A stretch of 7,293 nt of DNA, taken from Neptuniibacter sp. Its GTDB lineage: Bacteria; Pseudomonadota; Gammaproteobacteria; Pseudomonadales; Balneatricaceae. The number at the start of each line of letters is the position of its first letter. Position 1 is the stretch's first letter. Shown here piece after piece: positions 1 through 6,406 of the stretch. Below the pieces are notes generated by a model. The model was not told the origin of the DNA and made no database searches. It saw only the letters and a list, made by a program, of their open reading frames with translations. The DNA lies in NCBI GenBank assembly GCA_030149405.1, contig JASBRM010000344.1, positions 1 to 7,293 on the forward strand, given 5' to 3'. Position numbers and translations under genes: made by a program.

Positions 1-1
1 G

Positions 2-1168
2 CGTCACCTGGATTCAGATGCTGAGATTGACGGATTCACGTTTGCAGTGGGCCCCGTTGACGACGATACAACTTCTGACAACCGTCAGACCTTTGCCAAG
101 ATTTCTGGTCAGCTGGATCTAATGGAAGGTAACTGGTTACACAAACTGGCCTACTCTAACGGTGATACTGATTACACGACTTATAAAGGTGGCGTTCAGG
201 ACTACACAACCAAAGGCGAAAAGAGAAAGGTTGAATACCAGACAGATTACTTCATCAACAGTGATGACATTGATCAGCGCGTTACTTTTGTAGCTGAGCA
301 CGAGAAAGAGTCTTTCTACAGCAGCTCAACCTTTTCAACTGTGAATCGTGACATTGATTCCACGGGCGTGGTTCTGGAATATGGCCTGAACTTTGATGAT
401 GAGTACTACGTAACCATTGCTGGACGTCGTGATTATAATGATGTCTTTAAGGATGCAAACACATACAGCGTGGCATTCTCTGGCTGGTTAACGGACGATC
501 TGCGCCTACATGCCAGCACTGCAACAGGTGTTAAGAACCCAACCCAGTTCGAGCTGTTTGGTTCAACTGCGACCTACACGGGTAATGCGAATCTGCGTCC
601 AGAGAAAAACAAGACCTGGGATTTGGGTGCTGAATACCACTTCGATTCTATCGACGGTTATATAGACCTGACACTGTTCCACAGTGACGTTAAGAATCTG
701 ATTGTGGGTGCAGGCACAACGTCCATTAACCTGGACAGCGACTCAGACATCAAAGGCATCGAGCTGAGTGCCGTATTCAATCCAACTGATAACCTTAGCC
801 TGAATGCCAGCTATACCTTCACCGACAGCGATGACGGTGCAGGCAACGAACTGGTAAGGCGTGCTAAACATATCGCAAGTATCAACGGCTCATATCTGCT
901 TGCTAATTCAAAAACTCGTTTAAGCGGCGGCCTTCAGTATAACGGTAAGCAAGATGATCTGGAGTTTGATCCGTTCTATAACTCAACCCGCGTAACTTTA
1001 GATAGCTACACTTTGGCTAATATCGCCCTGTCACACGACATCAACGATACTGTTCGCGTATTCGGAAGAATCGAAAACCTTCTGGATGAAGAATACGAAG
1101 AAGTCGTGACCTACGGCACCAAGGATATTAATGCTATGGTGGGTATCGAGATTAAGGGCGGGCTTTAA
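2..1168 (+). CDS. btuB: TonB-dependent outer-membrane receptor, BtuB-like, C-terminal part (5' end outside window)
   Basis: The frame is open from base 2, so the true start lies upstream; the GTG at 47 is internal. What remains (about 388 codons) is the C-terminal part of a 22-strand beta-barrel; the plug domain and TonB box are missing. It has alternating amphipathic strands rich in Y, D and N, the barrel signature NANLRPEKNKTWDLGAEY from 584, a BtuB-like LVRRAKH, and the near-terminal RIENLLDEEYEEV from 1067. Those last two motifs resemble E. coli BtuB (LLRRAKQ, KIANLFDKDYETV). The likely role is TonB-driven import of a corrinoid across the outer membrane. Cobalamin is inferred from these motifs, the downstream ABC genes and the riboswitch on the neighbouring tonB; heme or a siderophore remains possible. 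Oddly, the protein ends in Leu, not the aromatic residue usual for barrel assembly. No terminator is seen before the next gene, 32 bases away, so an operon is likely. Confidence 0.88.
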   Translation, partial: RHLDSDAEIDGFTFAVGPVDDDTTSDNRQTFAKISGQLDLMEGNWLHKLAYSNGDTDYTTYKGGVQDYTTKGEKRKVEYQTDYFINSDDIDQRVTFVAEHEKESFYSSSTFSTVNRDIDSTGVVLEYGLNFDDEYYVTIAGRRDYNDVFKDANTYSVAFSGWLTDDLRLHASTATGVKNPTQFELFGSTATYTGNANLRPEKNKTWDLGAEYHFDSIDGYIDLTLFHSDVKNLIVGAGTTSINLDSDSDIKGIELSAVFNPTDNLSLNASYTFTDSDDGAGNELVRRAKHIASINGSYLLANSKTRLSGGLQYNGKQDDLEFDPFYNSTRVTLDSYTLANIALSHDINDTVRVFGRIENLLDEEYEEVVTYGTKDINAMVGIEIKGGL

Positions 1169-1200
1169 TCTTAAGCATTAATAATTGATGGACGACGTTC

Positions 1201-2205
1201 ATGGCAAACCGATTGAATTTTCTCTTATCGGCTGCACTGATTACCTTGATTGGTGCAGGCTTGCTATGGACGGTAGAAATTCGCCCTGGGTTACTCACTC
1301 CCGGGGCACTTCAAGCCACAAAAATTCAGAAGGTTTCACAGAACAAAGACTTTCCTATTGTACTTACTGACGCAATTGGCGAATCCATCGAGTTAAAAGA
1401 ACCGCCACAGCGAATAGTCTCAGCCACTCTGGTGACAGACGAAATCCTTTCAGTTTTAGTTGATAGTTCTCGCATGGCGGGCGTAACTTTTCTGGCTGAC
1501 AACGCAGCCATCTCAAATGCACCTGACCACTACCCTGATTCTATCCAGCGTATAAAAGGCGAAGTGGAAGAAATTATTGCACTGCAGCCTGATCTGGTAT
1601 TTATCTCGCCATACACACGCGCCGAAACTGTAAGGTTACTTCTGGGAACACATATCCCTGTAGTACGCCTTCCTGAACTAAGTACGTTTAGTGACATAGA
1701 AAACAGTATTAACCTGACAGCTATCGCTACTGGAACCTCTGAACAAGCAGATGAAATCCTCCTGCCGATTAAGAGCAAGCTAATAAAACTTCAGGAAAAA
1801 CTCGAATCAACTGAACGCCCAAGGGTTTTGTTTTATAACCTGGGTGGTACCACTGCAGGGCCTGGATCAACCATTGATGAAATTATCGAACTGGCTGGCG
1901 GTTATAACGTTATCCGCAGCACAGGTATAAAAGGCTCGCAGAAAATCAATGAAGAACTGGCGATAGGCCTACAGCCGGATGTAATTCTGGTCAGCGGCTG
2001 GGTGAATCAGGAAGGCATTCCTGCTTCAGAGCAATTAAAAAGGTTATCTGCATGGGAGAATGTGCCGGCTGTAAAACAACATCAGGTGTATGATCTCAAT
2101 GGTGGCTGGTTGTTTTCCACATCCCAATTCACCTGGGATGGCATTCATCAGGTTGCCAATATCCTGCATCCACATCTCTTCACAATAGAGAGCAAGCAGT
2201 TATGA
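1201..2205 (+). CDS. btuF: Periplasmic binding protein of a cobalamin/iron-chelate-type ABC transporter (BtuF-like)
   Basis: This 334-residue protein has the helical-backbone periplasmic binding fold of BtuF, FhuD and HmuT. The N-lobe runs from about 69 (PQRIVSATLVTDEIL) to 175, a long linking helix covers about 180-205, and the C-lobe runs about 206-330. The two lobe signatures are ALQPDLVF (127-134) and GLQPDVILVS (256-265). By alignment with BtuF, Glu123 and Glu252 are the likely residues that dock onto permease arginines. The N-terminus has one hydrophobic segment (about 7-25) with no AxA cleavage site straight after it, so the protein may remain membrane-anchored; cleavage near A39 is an alternative. 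The ATG at 1201 follows a weak GGA eight bases upstream, and its stop overlaps the permease start (ATGA). The family assignment is firm, while B12 as ligand is inferred from the BtuB-like receptor and the nearby riboswitch. Confidence 0.87.
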   Translation: MANRLNFLLSAALITLIGAGLLWTVEIRPGLLTPGALQATKIQKVSQNKDFPIVLTDAIGESIELKEPPQRIVSATLVTDEILSVLVDSSRMAGVTFLADNAAISNAPDHYPDSIQRIKGEVEEIIALQPDLVFISPYTRAETVRLLLGTHIPVVRLPELSTFSDIENSINLTAIATGTSEQADEILLPIKSKLIKLQEKLESTERPRVLFYNLGGTTAGPGSTIDEIIELAGGYNVIRSTGIKGSQKINEELAIGLQPDVILVSGWVNQEGIPASEQLKRLSAWENVPAVKQHQVYDLNGGWLFSTSQFTWDGIHQVANILHPHLFTIESKQL

Positions 2206-3242
2206 GCGCCTCAGTAGGCAGTCGCAGATTTATCATTCTTGTCCTTATGACGGCATCTCTGCTTGGCAGTCTTTTTGCTGGTTTACTACTGGGTCCTGCT
2301 GACATTCCTATCACAAAAATACCCGGAATTTTGTTGGGTAGCTTTACGGGTCAGGCGCTTTTAGAAAATTCATGGATGGAAAGCATTCTGATTGATGTTC
2401 GCCTGCCACGTATACTGGTTGGTGCTCTGGCTGGCAGTTGCCTGGCTATATGTGGTGCGGTTATGCAGGGTATGTTTCGCAACCCCCTAGCCTCCCCATC
2501 AATACTGGGGGTTTCATCGGGTGCATCACTGGGCGCAGTCATCTCCCTCTATCTGGGGCTGGCTTCCGTTTCTGCCTGGATTCTCCCGCTGTTTGCATTT
2601 GTAGGTGGCGGGCTGACACTGTTTATCGTTTATCATATTGCGAGCCAGCGAGGACATGCAGCTGTTGGGACATTGTTGCTGGCCGGTATTGCAATGGCAG
2701 CCCTGAATTCCGCAATATCTTCTCTGATACTGGCTCTATCGCTGGATAGTTGGGGTGTAGGTAAGTCAATTGTTTACTGGACAATGGGCGGACTGGATGG
2801 CCGCACCTGGGATCATGTATTGCTCATAACCCCCTTCGCACTGATCGGGATCTTCCTGCTCCTACAATACAGTCGTAGTCTCGATGCTCTACTCCTTGGT
2901 GAAACCCATGCAAGCTCCATAGGTGTTGATGTAGCCAGAACTCGTCGACAACTTCTACTGATAACAGCCTGCCTTGTCGGCGCTGCGATTTCTATCTGTG
3001 GTGGAATCAGTTTTATTGGTTTAGTGGTACCCCATATTCTGAGGCTGATCTTAGGACCTCACCATCGTTACCTGCTGCCCGCTTCTGCTGTAGGCGGTGC
3101 GTTAACGCTGGTTGCGGCGGATCTGTTACTGCGTTCTGTTATGCCTGAAAAAACCATCCCTCTCGGAGTGGTTACAGCCGCGTTTGGCGCTCCTTTCTTC
3201 CTTTACCTGCTTGTGCGCCAGCGCTGGACAGTCAGAGTGTGA
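2202..3242 (+). CDS. btuC: FecCD/BtuC-family ABC transporter permease
   Basis: This is a 346-residue, highly hydrophobic inner-membrane protein, the normal length for the FecCD family, with about ten membrane segments. Family motifs appear in order: VRLPR (66-70), GAVMQGMFRNPLASPSILGVSSGA (85-108), the YWTMGGLDG stretch (192-200), the cytoplasmic coupling segment LLLGETHASSIGVDV (229-243), and GGISFIGLVVPHILRLILG (267-285). R67 corresponds to the BtuC arginine that salt-bridges to the binding protein's glutamates. The C-terminus has the typical PLGVVTAAFGAPFFLYLL. It should form the dimeric channel through which substrate passes from BtuF into the cytoplasm. The ATG at 2202 overlaps the previous stop by four bases, implying translational coupling. 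The family covers B12, heme and siderophore importers and the sequence alone does not separate them. Confidence 0.92.
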   Translation: MSASVGSRRFIILVLMTASLLGSLFAGLLLGPADIPITKIPGILLGSFTGQALLENSWMESILIDVRLPRILVGALAGSCLAICGAVMQGMFRNPLASPSILGVSSGASLGAVISLYLGLASVSAWILPLFAFVGGGLTLFIVYHIASQRGHAAVGTLLLAGIAMAALNSAISSLILALSLDSWGVGKSIVYWTMGGLDGRTWDHVLLITPFALIGIFLLLQYSRSLDALLLGETHASSIGVDVARTRRQLLLITACLVGAAISICGGISFIGLVVPHILRLILGPHHRYLLPASAVGGALTLVAADLLLRSVMPEKTIPLGVVTAAFGAPFFLYLLVRQRWTVRV

Positions 3243-3252
3243 GGTTTAGCGG

Positions 3253-4053
3253 ATGAGTGATGAAATTAATCTAAGCTGCACCAATCTTTCGTTTGGTTAT
3301 CACAAGAAAACTGTGATCGATGAAGTATCTCTGGATTTTAACCCCGGTGAGTTTGTGGGCTTGATCGGTCCTAACGGTGCTGGCAAATCCACTCTACTGA
3401 AACTTTTGCTCGGACTGAATAAGCCTGATATGGGCAACATCTCTCTGGGTAAAAACAGCCTCAATGCTTTATCCAGGAACGAAATAGCCAAAAGAGTTTC
3501 GTTTGTGCCTCAGGATCACAGTATTGATTACGCCTTCAATGTCGAAGAGATGGTCGCCATGGGGCGAACACCCTATCTGGGTAACTATCAAACTGAATCC
3601 AAACAGGACCTGGAAATCATAGAAGCAGCCTTGCGACGCACCGACTTGTTTGAGCTGAAAGATCGTCCAGCCGATCAGCTCTCAGGTGGTGAAAGGCAAC
3701 GGGTATTTATTGCTCGTGCTTTGGCTCAGCAAACAAATACTCTTTTGCTGGATGAGCCTACAGCCAGTCTCGATCTGTGTCATCAACTTGAATTAATGGG
3801 CCTTCTCTGTGACTTAACCCGTGAGGGGCATCTTGCTATTGCGGCCATACATGATCTTGAGCTGGCTTCGAGGTATTGCAGTCGACTGATAATGCTCTCT
3901 GAAGGAAAAGTGGTCGCGGATGGTCTGCCGAATGAAGCCATCACTCCGGATAACCTCCGTCGTTATTTTTCTATTGAAGCAACGGTGGAGGTTGATGATT
4001 TAGATGGATGTATCAGAATTCTGGCTCGCCAGCCCATATCTTCGTTAGGTTAA
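3253..4053 (+). CDS. btuD: ABC transporter ATP-binding protein (BtuD/FecE type)
   Basis: This 266-residue cytoplasmic ATPase is predicted to power the BtuC-like permease. All catalytic motifs are intact: Walker A GPNGAGKST (39-47), Q-loop Gln87 (VPQD), ABC signature LSGGE (143-147), Walker B LLLDE with catalytic Glu168, D-loop SLD (172-174) and switch His200 (AAIHDLE). The segment FNVEEMVAMGRTPYLG (95-110) is typical of the iron-chelate/heme/cobalamin importer subfamily. The start is supported by GAGG at 3241-3244, eight bases before the ATG and overlapping the permease stop. It is the last gene of the operon. Its TAA (4051-4053) directly abuts the stop of the convergent tonB gene, leaving no room for a dedicated terminator. 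The ATPase assignment is certain, and the substrate is inferred from neighbours. Confidence 0.93.
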   Translation: MSDEINLSCTNLSFGYHKKTVIDEVSLDFNPGEFVGLIGPNGAGKSTLLKLLLGLNKPDMGNISLGKNSLNALSRNEIAKRVSFVPQDHSIDYAFNVEEMVAMGRTPYLGNYQTESKQDLEIIEAALRRTDLFELKDRPADQLSGGERQRVFIARALAQQTNTLLLDEPTASLDLCHQLELMGLLCDLTREGHLAIAAIHDLELASRYCSRLIMLSEGKVVADGLPNEAITPDNLRRYFSIEATVEVDDLDGCIRILARQPISSLG

Positions 4054-4848
4054 TCATTCCAATATAAACCGGTAAGTATAAAGCTGAGTTGAATCTACAG
4101 GCAGGCCGTTTTCAAGGGCAGCGATAAAGCGCTCTGCATTTACAAACTTCATTACCGATTTGTCCAGCATTGGGAATCCACTGCTCTCAACTAAAACCGC
4201 CTCTTCTACTAAGCCATTATGCTTTATCAGTAATTCTACTTTTACGTCACCCTGCTGATTGCGAATGATCGCGCGCCTTGGATACTTAGGCTTATTTTGT
4301 GAGGCTGGACGAGCAGAAATTAGCCTTGTTTTTATGGAAAAATCACTTTTGTGATTGTCACTTTTAGCTGCATCTGGTGTTGATTCAGTAGTTGATGCAT
4401 GGGGCTTAGCAACTGAGTTTTCAGGAATTTCTTGGGTAATCTTGGCGCTGGATTCAATTGTTTTTTCTACAACAACTTTAGGCTTATTCGTAGCTGCTTG
4501 TGCCGCAATGATCGCGCCATCTAATTTAACATCCGACTTTAAGTTGTTTAAGATAACATCTTGTTTAACAGTCGATTTCTCTGGGTCTTTATTTACAGGC
4601 GGGCTGAATTCATCTTTAGGGACTTGAGTTACCGAAATTGCTTCAACTTCCGAAACCACCTCTTGTTGAGGCACTGGCAACACCTGCCCTTCGGTATTCG
4701 CCTTAGCAGATATCTGACTGGGTTGAATATGCACAGACACTCCGCCGCTACTCGGAGCAGATTCTAGTGAGTTGTCATAGATTGGAACCAGCAAAAGAAC
4801 TGCATGCAGTGCAAGTGCTACTCCGCCCCAAATTAAAAGGCGGGTCAT
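4054..4848 (-). CDS. tonB: TonB-family energy transducer, probably dedicated to B12 uptake
   Basis: This 264-residue protein has TonB architecture. A short cytoplasmic start (MTR) is followed by one membrane anchor (about 4-23) containing His15, which lines up with the conserved TonB anchor histidine (the companion serine is Ala11 here). A long low-complexity periplasmic spacer follows (about 30-175), rich in K, E, S, V and A rather than the Pro-rich Glu-Pro/Lys-Pro repeats of E. coli TonB. The C-terminal domain (about 178-264) carries KPKYPRRAIIRNQQGDVKVELLIKHNG and ends YTYRFILE. Its role is to couple the inner-membrane proton gradient, through ExbB/ExbD encoded elsewhere, to the BtuB-like receptor. 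No other in-frame start exists between the upstream stop (4897-4895) and ATG 4848, yet no Shine-Dalgarno precedes this ATG. A small stem-loop (4851-4863) ends two bases before it. Expression is probably controlled by the riboswitch in its leader. Confidence 0.88.
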   Translation of the reverse strand: MTRLLIWGGVALALHAVLLLVPIYDNSLESAPSSGGVSVHIQPSQISAKANTEGQVLPVPQQEVVSEVEAISVTQVPKDEFSPPVNKDPEKSTVKQDVILNNLKSDVKLDGAIIAAQAATNKPKVVVEKTIESSAKITQEIPENSVAKPHASTTESTPDAAKSDNHKSDFSIKTRLISARPASQNKPKYPRRAIIRNQQGDVKVELLIKHNGLVEEAVLVESSGFPMLDKSVMKFVNAERFIAALENGLPVDSTQLYTYRFILE

Positions 4849-4850
4849 AG

Positions 4851-4914
4851 GTTTGATACAAACAGGGTCACACAGCCATCCTCGTGGTGCGGTTTAAATT
4901 CAATTTCAAAGCAC
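4851..4914 (-). promoter_or_regulatory. Putative expression platform of the tonB riboswitch
   Basis: This 64-base stretch between the aptamer and the tonB ATG contains possible switch structures. CGCAC (4891-4887) can pair with GTGTG (4873-4869), placing GAGG (4883-4880) in the loop. CACC (4889-4886) is also complementary to GGTG (4979-4976) in the aptamer and, with the preceding G, to GGTGC (5023-5019). GTTTG/CAAAC (4863-4859/4855-4851) forms a small stem-loop right before the start codon. There is no GC-rich hairpin with a T tract, so control of translation looks more likely than termination. All of this is inference from complementarity. Confidence 0.35.
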
Positions 4915-5030
4915 TCTTAAAGCAAAGGTCTGACTTATCAAATTGACACACAGTGGCGGGACCGTTACGGAGTTTCACCGTATTCCCTGCTTTAGGATTA
5001 AACCTATTATAATGAGCTGCACCCGCTGAC
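4915..5030 (-). promoter_or_regulatory. Cobalamin riboswitch (compact aptamer) in the tonB leader
   Basis: On the minus strand, GGGAA (4987-4983), GGTGAAA (4979-4973), TCC (4971-4969) and CCCGCCACTGT (4960-4950) match the conserved core of the cobalamin riboswitch in order and spacing. Pairing supports this: GGGA (4987-4984) with TCCC (4961-4958), enclosing TACGG (4982-4978) with CCGTA (4970-4966). A B12-box-like AGTCAGACCTTTGC lies at 4935-4922; compared with the usual AGYCAGGAGACCTGCC it lacks about three bases. Only 14 bases separate ACTGT from this box, so the usual peripheral helices are minimal or absent. The outer closing stem is less clear: TAAAGC (4994-4989) can pair with GCTTTA (4923-4918), or GCGGGT (5026-5021) with ACCTTTGC through a bulge. 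B12 binding would be expected to repress tonB. The boundaries are approximate. The overlapping 62-codon frame is rejected as a gene. Confidence 0.82.
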
Positions 5031-5057
5031 ACAAAGATCATCACTACAGTCAGCATC

Positions 5058-5087
5058 CTTATTCAAACTGGATAAGAATAACCTCAA
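5058..5087 (-). promoter_or_regulatory. Candidate sigma-70 promoter for the riboswitch-tonB transcript
   Basis: Read on the minus strand, TTGAGG (5087-5082) and AATAAG (5063-5058) are separated by 18 bases and each match the consensus at four of six positions. Transcription would begin around 5050, about 20 bases upstream of the aptamer, giving a leader of roughly 200 bases. The match is weak, but a promoter is required in this area because the divergent gene begins at 5170. Confidence 0.25.
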
Positions 5088-5103
5088 TCAGACGATTACC
5101 GTC

Positions 5104-5132
5104 TTGATTTATTAGCCTTTAAGTTAGATATT
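5104..5132 (+). promoter_or_regulatory. Candidate sigma-70 promoter for the CofD-like gene
   Basis: TTGATT (5104-5109) and GATATT (5127-5132) are 17 bases apart and each match the -35 and -10 consensus at four of six positions. The surrounding sequence is AT-rich. Transcription would begin near 5139, about 30 bases before the ATG at 5170. With the tonB promoter it would make this a divergent promoter region of about 110 bases. Confidence 0.3.
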
Positions 5133-5169
5133 TTACAGATCGATAATAGCCACGGACTCAGCTATCTAA

Positions 5170-6363
5170 ATGGAAAGGATTACAGTTACACGCGATGTCA
5201 CCATACCCGACAAACTTCGTTTGCAAAGGTATCGCCGCTTTCCAGAATTAGGCCCCAAAGTTTTATTCTTCACGGGCGGTTCTGCGCTTAAACAATTCAG
5301 CCACGAACTGATCCGTTACACGCATAACAGCATCCATCTAATGACTCCCTTTGATTCAGGGGGTAGCTCAGCAAAGCTGCGCGATGCTTTTGATATGCCC
5401 GCTGTGGGTGATTTGCGTAACCGCCTGATGGCCATGTCTGATGACACCATCACAGGCAATCCAGAGGTTTATGATCTGGCGGCATACAGGCTACCAGAAG
5501 ATCTGGCTGCTGAAGAGCTAGAAGCCACCCTTTTCTCTATTGCTTCAGGTGAGCACGAGTTGATCTGTCGCGTACCAGAACCTTTAAGTGAATTTATTCG
5601 CTTACAACTGAAAAACTTTATTAAAGAGATGCCAGACAGCTTTGACCTGAGAGGTGCAAGCATTGGTAATCTTATTATTACCGGTGGCTATCTCTATTAT
5701 CATAGAAAGCTCGACCCGATCCTGACATTGTTCTCAAAAGCACTGGCTATTAATGGTGTCGTCAAACCTATCGTAGACATTCCTTTGCATCTGGTTGCGG
5801 AATTGGATAACGGCGAGTCGATCATCGGCCAACACCACCTCACCGGAAAAGAAACGGCAAAAATAGATTCTCCGGTCAAAAACCTATTCCTTTCTTCCTG
5901 TCTGGAAAGCAAAACACCAGTAGAAGCCACTATTGATACCAGCAGTGCCAAGTTTATCGAAACCGCAGAACTGATCTGTTACCCGCCGGGTAGTTTCTAC
6001 AGCAGCGTTATCGCAAACCTGCTTCCCAAAGGAGTGGCAAAAGAGATCGCCTCCAATCGCTGCCCGAAAATTTATATTCCTAATCAGGGAAATGATCCTG
6101 AACAGTTTGGCATGAGCCTTCAGGATTCCATCGAAACACTGCTGAGTTATTTACGCAAAGATTCAAACGATGAACTATCAACAGAACAGCTGTTGAATTT
6201 CATTCTTGTAGATTCAAAGAATGGTGATTATCCCGGTGGTATTCCTTATGAGCTGCTATCTGAGTTGGGCATTCAGGTCATTGACACAGAATTAATCACC
6301 AAGAAATTCAAACCACTCTACGACAATACAAAGCTGGTTAACGCACTTCTGTCTATTGTCTGA
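5170..6363 (+). CDS. CofD/YvcK-related protein, GAK-system CofD-like family
   Basis: This 397-residue, apparently soluble cytoplasmic protein belongs to the CofD/YvcK (UPF0052) Rossmann-like superfamily. I recognise it as the subfamily named the GAK-system CofD-like protein, whose biochemical role is not known to me. Motifs in order are FFTGGSAL (33-40, the nucleotide-loop position), THNSIHLMTPFDSGGSSAKLR (51-71, like DDGGSSGRLR of YvcK), PAVGDLRN (77-84), GASIGN (162-167, like GHSVGN), CYPPGSFYSS (270-279, like GPGSLYTS) and CPKIYIPNQGNDPE (298-311). The family's usual N-terminus (TRxVxxPDxxRLxRYRRxPELGP) begins a few residues after the ATG at 5170. That supports this start, although only a distant GGA (5154-5156) precedes it. 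The usual GAK neighbours, an ATP-grasp enzyme and an HprK-like kinase, are absent here. Because the usual CofD motifs are replaced, 2-phospho-L-lactate transfer in F420 synthesis is not a safe call. Confidence 0.85.
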   Translation: MERITVTRDVTIPDKLRLQRYRRFPELGPKVLFFTGGSALKQFSHELIRYTHNSIHLMTPFDSGGSSAKLRDAFDMPAVGDLRNRLMAMSDDTITGNPEVYDLAAYRLPEDLAAEELEATLFSIASGEHELICRVPEPLSEFIRLQLKNFIKEMPDSFDLRGASIGNLIITGGYLYYHRKLDPILTLFSKALAINGVVKPIVDIPLHLVAELDNGESIIGQHHLTGKETAKIDSPVKNLFLSSCLESKTPVEATIDTSSAKFIETAELICYPPGSFYSSVIANLLPKGVAKEIASNRCPKIYIPNQGNDPEQFGMSLQDSIETLLSYLRKDSNDELSTEQLLNFILVDSKNGDYPGGIPYELLSELGIQVIDTELITKKFKPLYDNTKLVNALLSIV

Positions 6364-6364
6364 A

Positions 6365-6380
6365 ATAAAGTTGGCTTTAT
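6365..6380. terminator. Weak AT-rich stem-loop after the CofD-like gene
   Basis: ATAAAG and CTTTAT form a perfect six-base stem around a TTGG loop, starting one base after the stop codon. It has a single G-C pair and no T tract on the plus strand. On the minus strand it is followed by a short TTT. As a terminator it would be weak in either direction. Confidence 0.25.
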
Positions 6381-6406
6381 AGATACTGTTAATACAAGCT
6401 CTCTAA

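Noticed and set aside
47..49. GTG as the start of the receptor gene
   Set aside because: The same frame is open back to base 2 and a 373-residue protein starting here would lack the plug domain; the gene is cut by the window edge.
1169..1200. Terminator or riboswitch between receptor and binding-protein genes
   Set aside because: Only 32 bases, with no stem-loop and no conserved B12 elements.
1185..1370. Overlapping plus-strand frame at the start of the binding-protein gene
   Set aside because: Out-of-frame shadow of a well-supported gene with no family resemblance; the same applies to the other short frames inside the ABC, tonB, CofD-like and dehydrogenase genes.
4868..5056. Minus-strand open frame of 62 codons upstream of tonB, with a hydrophobic-looking N-terminus
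   Set aside because: It lies across the cobalamin riboswitch core. Its ATG has AAGG with no spacing, and the product resembles no family I know. Conserved bases here are explained by RNA structure.
5170..6363. Assignment as CofD itself (2-phospho-L-lactate transferase of F420 synthesis)
   Set aside because: The motifs follow the YvcK/GAK pattern (DSGGSSAKLR, PAVGDLRN) and no F420 genes are nearby.
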